Shown piece by piece: positions 31,137-35,158 of a stretch of DNA of 35,158 nucleotides. The notes under the pieces were generated by a model that saw only the letters and a program-made list of their open reading frames with translations, did not search any database and was not told the origin of the DNA. Both the position numbers and the translations under genes were made by a program. Position 1 is the stretch's first letter. Every line of letters begins with the position of its first letter. This DNA is from Muribaculaceae bacterium (GTDB lineage Bacteria > Bacteroidota > Bacteroidia > Bacteroidales > Muribaculaceae), in contig JAFLTN010000014.1 of assembly GCA_022510445.1 (NCBI GenBank), positions 1 through 35,158 on the forward strand, read 5' to 3'.

Positions 31137-31802
31137 TTAGATCCTTGAACCGAAAATCGAAGAACCGATGCGCACAAGATTCGAACCTTCCTCCACTGCA
31201 ATCGGCCAGTCTCCGCTCATACCCATTGAAAGGATATTAAAATCAGGGAGCTCATTCCCAATTTCCTTTTTTATGGACAGATAAGCCGAATGAATCCTTC
31301 GGAAGTCCTCCCTTACACGATTATTATCATCGGTGTTAGATGCCATTCCCATGACACCTCGAATTTTTACTGACCGATACTGTTCAAATTTATTGTTATT
31401 AAAGAATTCTAAAAGCTCGTCTGGATAGAATCCGAATTTATTTTCTTCTTTAGCCACATGAATTTGCATCAATACCTCAGTAACCATCCCGCATTTTTGA
31501 GATTCCTTGTCTATAAGTTCAAGCAGTTTCACTGAATCCACACTTTCTATTAAAGCGACTTTCCCGATTATTTGCCGCACTTTATTGGTTTGGAGATGAC
31601 CAATGAAATGCCATTTTATATCTTGTGGGAGAAGCGGTTGTTTCTGCAGAAGTTCCTGCACCCTGCTTTCCCCAAAAAGACGTTGACCCACCTCATAGGC
31701 TTCCATTATCATATTTGCAGGATGAAATTTACTGACTGCCACAAGTTTTACATCAGATGGCAATTCAGCTTTTAAATCCCTTATGTTCTCCCCTATGTTC
31801 AT
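31137..31802 (-). CDS. YggS/PLPBP family pyridoxal-phosphate homeostasis protein
   Basis: A 221-residue single-domain TIM-barrel PLP-binding protein. The PLP lysine is in VKLVAVSKFHPANM near the N-terminus. Other marks are FGESRVQELLQK, WHFIGHLQTNKVRQI, SMGMSGDWPIAVEEGSNLVRIGSSIFG. The family buffers free PLP and has no known catalytic activity. I start it at the ATG at 31802; the frame extends two codons to a TTG. It lies 18 bases after the DUF4494 gene, so the two form a likely operon, an arrangement I recall from other Bacteroidales. The length is normal. Confidence 0.95.
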   Translation of the reverse strand: MNIGENIRDLKAELPSDVKLVAVSKFHPANMIMEAYEVGQRLFGESRVQELLQKQPLLPQDIKWHFIGHLQTNKVRQIIGKVALIESVDSVKLLELIDKESQKCGMVTEVLMQIHVAKEENKFGFYPDELLEFFNNNKFEQYRSVKIRGVMGMASNTDDNNRVREDFRRIHSAYLSIKKEIGNELPDFNILSMGMSGDWPIAVEEGSNLVRIGSSIFGSRI

Positions 31803-31820
31803 AGGCAAAATGAAAATTGT

Positions 31821-32264
31821 CTAAGCTTTAGCTGTTCCGAGTTCAAGTGGGTAAACATCCATCAGTGGCGTCTCGGTGATAGAAGCTATTTCATAATCAG
31901 CCATAGTTCCTTGCATCCCTTCTTCAAATCTGGCAAGGGCACCTGCAAAGTCTGAAGCCTGTGCAAGAATAAAGGAGGCAGACCTTTTTTCAACTCCCGT
32001 TTTCTCATCAAGAGTAATGAAATTAACTTTCACCATATAATACCTGTCTCCTCTGTCATCGAAGAATATTTCAGATATCTTGGTCTTCTTAACCGCCGAG
32101 ATACTGAATTCTCCGGAAATGAACGGTGTCATTTTTTCAATAATTCTTGCCTCTGCTTCTGTAAATGTTAAGGCATCAACCAGGTAAGGTTCATTTACTT
32201 TCTTTACCGACCCGTTTTCCGCCATTTTATCATAACGTACTTTACATTCAAACCAAAGTGGCAT
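31821..32264 (-). CDS. DUF4494 domain protein, function unknown
   Basis: A 147-residue cytosolic protein matching DUF4494, a Bacteroidetes family. It opens MPLWFECKVRYDKM and continues with NEPYLVDALTFTEAEARI, then strand-rich text such as YYMVKVNFITLDEKTG. No catalytic motif, signal peptide or membrane segment is visible. Its close linkage to the PLP-homeostasis gene is the only functional hint. A -7-type element lies about 90 bases upstream in the gap shared with the divergent cyd operon. Confidence 0.85.
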   Translation of the reverse strand: MPLWFECKVRYDKMAENGSVKKVNEPYLVDALTFTEAEARIIEKMTPFISGEFSISAVKKTKISEIFFDDRGDRYYMVKVNFITLDEKTGVEKRSASFILAQASDFAGALARFEEGMQGTMADYEIASITETPLMDVYPLELGTAKA

Positions 32265-32353
32265 AAATATCGCGATTTTTGAGTTGTTTTATTTGTTGAT
32301 TTTTATTTGAGCCTTAGAAGAGAAAAGGATCAAAAAATATTTTTATTTTATGG

Positions 32354-32361
32354 CAAAGATA
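32354..32361 (-). promoter_or_regulatory. Putative -7 element of DUF4494-yggS
   Basis: TATCTTTG on the minus strand fits TAnnTTTG, 90 bases before the DUF4494 ATG. No convincing -33 element is present. Confidence 0.35.
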
Positions 32362-32380
32362 AGCAATTTTTAAGAAATGG

Positions 32381-32410
32381 ATTGAAATTTAAATAAAATT
32401 ATTAATTTTG
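32381..32410 (+). promoter_or_regulatory. Putative promoter of the DUF4492-cydAB operon
   Basis: ATTG (32381-32384), an 18-base spacer and TAATTTTG (32403-32410). The -7 box is exact and the -33 has one mismatch to TTTG. The leader to the DUF4492 ATG would be about 80 bases and might carry regulation, but I see no clear FNR-type palindrome. Confidence 0.5.
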
Positions 32411-32497
32411 CTTACGTGAAGCCTAAAAGGTTCCAGTCGGCAAAAAGTGTTTCAATATTTTCTTATACTGTATTAGGAATAAGGGTTTAAGGATTAT

Positions 32498-32722
32498 ATG
32501 AATGTAGGAATAGTAAATTTCTCAAAAAGAGTCTGGAATTTATATTACGACGGATTTAGGAGCATGACTGTGGGGAAAACCCTATGGTTAATTATACTGA
32601 TTAAAGTTTTTATCTTCTTTGTCGTGATGAAACTCCTCTTTTTCCCGAATATTCTTAAAAGAGATTTCCATTCTGATGAAGAACGGGCCGATCATGTCAG
32701 AAATGAACTTCTGAACAAATAA
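32498..32722 (+). CDS. DUF4492 small membrane protein upstream of cydA
   Basis: A 74-residue protein with one membrane segment at about residues 28-50 (TLWLIILIKVFIFFVVMKLLFFP), an N-terminal amphipathic-looking part (NFSKRVWNLYYDGFRSM) and a charged C-terminus (KRDFHSDEERADHVRNELL). It matches DUF4492, which I recall lying directly ahead of cydA across Bacteroidetes. It ends 38 bases before cydA and shares its likely promoter. Other cytochrome bd oxidases carry single-helix small subunits (CydX in proteobacteria, CydS in Geobacillus), so a subunit or assembly role is a reasonable inference, although DUF4492 is longer than CydX. There is no direct evidence of function. Confidence 0.87.
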   Translation: MNVGIVNFSKRVWNLYYDGFRSMTVGKTLWLIILIKVFIFFVVMKLLFFPNILKRDFHSDEERADHVRNELLNK

Positions 32723-32760
32723 GGACAAAAAAGAGAACTAACTAAACTAAAATAAATAGC

Positions 32761-34332
32761 ATGGATGATTTAATGACAGTCGTTGACTGGTCGCGATTTC
32801 AATTTGCTTTGACAGCGATTTACCATTGGCTATTCGTGCCTCTAACACTGGGTCTCTCTCTCATTGTGGCGGTCATGGAGAGCATTTATTACAGGACAAA
32901 GTCAGAAAAATGGCTGGCAGCCACCAAATTCTGGATGACACTCTTCGGTATAAATTTTGCCATCGGGGTGGCAACTGGTATAATCCTGGAGTTTGAGTTC
33001 GGCACAAACTGGAGTAATTATTCCTGGTTTGTCGGAGATATATTCGGTGCTCCTCTCGCCATAGAAGGATTGGTGGCATTCTTTATGGAATCAACCTTTG
33101 TTGCGGTGATGTTCTTCGGATGGGGAAAAGTGAGCGAGAAATTCCACCTTGCCTCCACCTGGCTCACCTGGCTTGGCGCTTCAATTTCAGCACTTTGGAT
33201 TTTGGTGGCCAACGCATGGATGCAACTTCCCGTTGGGATGGAATTCGATCCTGCACAGATGAGAAATGTCATGAACAATTTCTGGGAACTCTTCTCCGGA
33301 GTGGCCATCAATAAATATTTACACGCTGTATTTTCAGGATGGGCACTCGCCGGAGTGTTTGTTGTGGGTGTCAGTGCATGGTTCTTTTATAAAAGAAGAA
33401 ATATCCCTTTTGCTGAAAGATCTACAAAAGTGGGAGGATGGATCGGACTTGTCGGATTATTGCTTACAATGTGGACAGGAGACGGTTCTGCTGTCGAGGT
33501 AACGAAACATCAGCCTATGAAACTTGCAGCCATGGAAGGATTATATCATGGACATGAATCAGCAGGACTTGTGGCAGCCGGCATCGTCAATCCCAATAAG
33601 ACATGGAATAATGCGGAAGATGAATATCTTTTTGACATAACTGTTCCTTACGGCCTTTCAATCCTTGCCAAACATGATCTGCACGCGTTTGTTCCCGGCA
33701 TCACAGATATTATTAACGGCATATCGTTGGATGAAAACGGCGACACTATAAACACTGTCAGCTATGCTGAACGAATCAGACAAGGAAAATTAGCTCACGA
33801 AGCCTTGAGGGCTTATGATGTGGCCAGGGCTCAACATGATCAGGCCGGCATGATTGCAGCTGAAAAGGAACTGAGAGAATATTATCCATATTTCGGTTAT
33901 GGATATTTTGATTCTGTTGAAGAAGCCATCCCGCCGGTTGGACTGACTTTCACATCTTTTAGAATAATGGTCTTCTTAGGCAGTTATTTTTTACTGTATT
34001 TCATAGTGGCACTTCTTATGGTCTACTACAAAGGAGACTGGCTGCGCGATAAAAAATGGATACAATGGATTGCAATGGTTTCTGTGCCGTTCATGTGGAT
34101 CTGTTCAGAAGCAGGATGGATCGTGGCCGAAGTTGGTCGTCAGCCATGGACTGTGCAGGATCTTTTACCCACAAAAGCTGCAATCTCCGAAATTCAATCC
34201 GGATCTGTTATTCTTACTTTCTGGCTCTTTGCATTAATATTCACTGTCTTACTCATTGCCGAAGTAAGCATTATGATGAAACAGATTCATAAGAGATCAC
34301 TTACTAATTTAGAAATTGATAACGCTCATTAA
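32761..34332 (+). CDS. cydA: Cytochrome bd ubiquinol oxidase subunit I
   Basis: A 523-residue multi-pass membrane protein carrying hemes b558, b595 and d; it oxidises quinol and reduces oxygen at high affinity. The E. coli-like blocks are conserved: RFQFALTAIYHWLFVPLTLG with heme ligand H22, GINFAIGVATGIILEFEFGTNWS, the MESTFVAVMFFGW glutamate region, KYLHAVFSGWALAG with the next histidine, and FRIMVFLGSYF with the heme b558 methionine. The periplasmic Q-loop (from about residue 250) begins with MKLAAMEG, matching E. coli KLAAIEA, and is long. The near-C-terminal GRQPWTVQDLLPT motif is intact. It lies between DUF4492 and cydB, whose ATG follows two bases after its stop. Confidence 0.97.
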   Translation: MDDLMTVVDWSRFQFALTAIYHWLFVPLTLGLSLIVAVMESIYYRTKSEKWLAATKFWMTLFGINFAIGVATGIILEFEFGTNWSNYSWFVGDIFGAPLAIEGLVAFFMESTFVAVMFFGWGKVSEKFHLASTWLTWLGASISALWILVANAWMQLPVGMEFDPAQMRNVMNNFWELFSGVAINKYLHAVFSGWALAGVFVVGVSAWFFYKRRNIPFAERSTKVGGWIGLVGLLLTMWTGDGSAVEVTKHQPMKLAAMEGLYHGHESAGLVAAGIVNPNKTWNNAEDEYLFDITVPYGLSILAKHDLHAFVPGITDIINGISLDENGDTINTVSYAERIRQGKLAHEALRAYDVARAQHDQAGMIAAEKELREYYPYFGYGYFDSVEEAIPPVGLTFTSFRIMVFLGSYFLLYFIVALLMVYYKGDWLRDKKWIQWIAMVSVPFMWICSEAGWIVAEVGRQPWTVQDLLPTKAAISEIQSGSVILTFWLFALIFTVLLIAEVSIMMKQIHKRSLTNLEIDNAH

Positions 34333-34334
34333 TC

Positions 34335-35158
34335 ATGGCTCTTGAATATCTTCAGAATTATTGGTGGTGCCTCATCGCAGTTTTGGGAGGCCTGCTTGTT
34401 TTCCTGCTTTTCGTGCAGGGTGGTCAGTCGATGCTCCTGAATGCAGGCACCGATCTCAGGCGTGATATGATAGTAAATTCCATGGGAAGAAAATGGGAAC
34501 TTACATTCACAACATTGGTTGTATTCGGAGGCGCGTTTTTCGCTTCTTTTCCGCTTTTTTATTCAACAAGTTTCGGAGGTGCCTACTGGCTGTGGATTCT
34601 TATTCTCTTCAGTTTTATAGTGCAGGCTGTAAGCTATGAATATAGGAGCAAGAAAGGAAATATTTATGGCACTAAAACTTACGATGTTTTCCTTTTTATA
34701 AATGGTTGTGTAGGATGTATTCTCCTTGGGGTAGCAGTCTCAATGTTCTTCTTTGGAGCCGATTTCACAGTGGAAAGGGGGAACTTGCTGGATACCCACA
34801 GCCCAGTAATTTCCAAATGGAGCAATTCACATGGATTTGAAGCAATCTTTAATTGGAAAAACCTCATTTTGGGAGTGGCCGTGCTTTTCCTTGCAAGAAT
34901 GCAGGCTTGTCTTTATATGATGAATAATATTTCTGACGACGATCAGTTTTTTACCATTCTTAAAAACAAGGCCTTCATCAATGGTGGAATCTTTGTAGTC
35001 TTCTTCTTATGGTTTCTTACCATGCTTTGTACTGCCAAAGGTTATACAGCCACAAGTAATCCGGATTATACTGTGACTGTCACGGAAACAGACTATAAAT
35101 ATTTCCACAATTTCACTCATTTATGGTGGGCCGGAGGCACTTTGATTATAGGTGTGGT
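34335..35158 (+). CDS. cydB: Cytochrome bd ubiquinol oxidase subunit II (3'-truncated by window edge)
   Basis: The frame opens at the ATG at 34335 and stays open to the end of the window (274 residues visible of an expected 380 or so). It starts MALEYLQNYWWCLIAVLGG, then has FVQGGQSMLL, NSMGRKWELTFTTLVVFGG and FPLFYSTSFGGAYWLWILIL, which match CydB, including the conserved GRKWE-type segment and the quinol oxidase subunit II membrane pattern. The gap to cydA is two bases, so translation is probably coupled. The missing C-terminal third cannot be assessed. Confidence 0.95.
   Translation, partial: MALEYLQNYWWCLIAVLGGLLVFLLFVQGGQSMLLNAGTDLRRDMIVNSMGRKWELTFTTLVVFGGAFFASFPLFYSTSFGGAYWLWILILFSFIVQAVSYEYRSKKGNIYGTKTYDVFLFINGCVGCILLGVAVSMFFFGADFTVERGNLLDTHSPVISKWSNSHGFEAIFNWKNLILGVAVLFLARMQACLYMMNNISDDDQFFTILKNKAFINGGIFVVFFLWFLTMLCTAKGYTATSNPDYTVTVTETDYKYFHNFTHLWWAGGTLIIGV

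Noticed and set aside
1..35158. CRISPR arrays, insertion sequences, prophage, integrases, toxin-antitoxin or restriction genes
   Set aside because: Looked for on both strands. I found no regularly spaced repeats, transposase or integrase motifs, or defence-type domains. The window is core chromosome.

Overview
This window looks like an ordinary stretch of chromosome from a Bacteroidales bacterium, possibly a Muribaculaceae relative. The genus cannot be fixed from sequence alone. Evidence: (1) several genes match families largely confined to Bacteroidetes (DUF3843, DUF4491, DUF4492, DUF4494, the PBP1+LysM protein, the PorT-like barrel, and the MauE-like BT_3928-type protein). (2) Many genes lack an obvious Shine-Dalgarno sequence and are preceded instead by the Bacteroidetes promoter pattern TTTG-N19/20-TAnnTTTG. 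(3) tRNA-Pro has no encoded CCA. The DNA is AT-rich. I see no insertion sequences, prophage genes, CRISPR arrays, integrases or abrupt composition changes.

Layout. 1-1684 (+): end of a DUF2156 gene cut by the window edge, then a polyprenol-phosphate mannose synthase-like glycosyltransferase. 1731-7071 (-): DUF3843 protein, hisS, and a translationally coupled pair (LysM/periplasmic-binding-fold protein then a PorT-like outer-membrane barrel). 7266-12800 (-): M16 protease, 5-formyl-THF cyclo-ligase, S41 protease and dCMP deaminase, the last three with overlapping ends. 12908-17484 (-): trxB, lolA and ftsK. 17666-20864 (-): pnp, a secreted HMA/Cys-rich protein and rpmH (L34, 51 aa). 20981-23498 (-): rsmG, an MBL hydrolase, a DUF3108 protein and thioredoxin. 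23667-25166 (+): glutamine synthetase. 25163-26888 (-): MauE-like membrane protein and DUF1599 protein. 27006-28965 (+): aguA-aguB, the agmatine-to-putrescine steps. 28943-32264 (-): DUF4491, tRNA-Pro(UGG), a sugar MFS transporter, a YggS-type PLP protein and DUF4494. 32498-35158 (+): DUF4492 small membrane protein, cydA, and cydB running off the edge.

The genes cover translation (hisS, rpmH, rsmG, tRNA-Pro), RNA decay (pnp), chromosome segregation (ftsK), envelope proteolysis and lipoprotein traffic (S41, M16, lolA, LysM/PorT pair), thiol redox (trxA, trxB), nitrogen and polyamine metabolism (glnA, aguAB) and microaerobic respiration (cydAB). No gap between genes exceeds 300 bases.

I do not see a clearly new multi-gene defence or mobile system. 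The best leads are small conserved unknowns in suggestive contexts: DUF4492 ahead of cydAB, the LysM/PBP-fold protein coupled to a barrel, the DUF1599 + MauE/degenerate-thioredoxin pair, and an aguB terminator that lies inside the convergent DUF4491 coding sequence.
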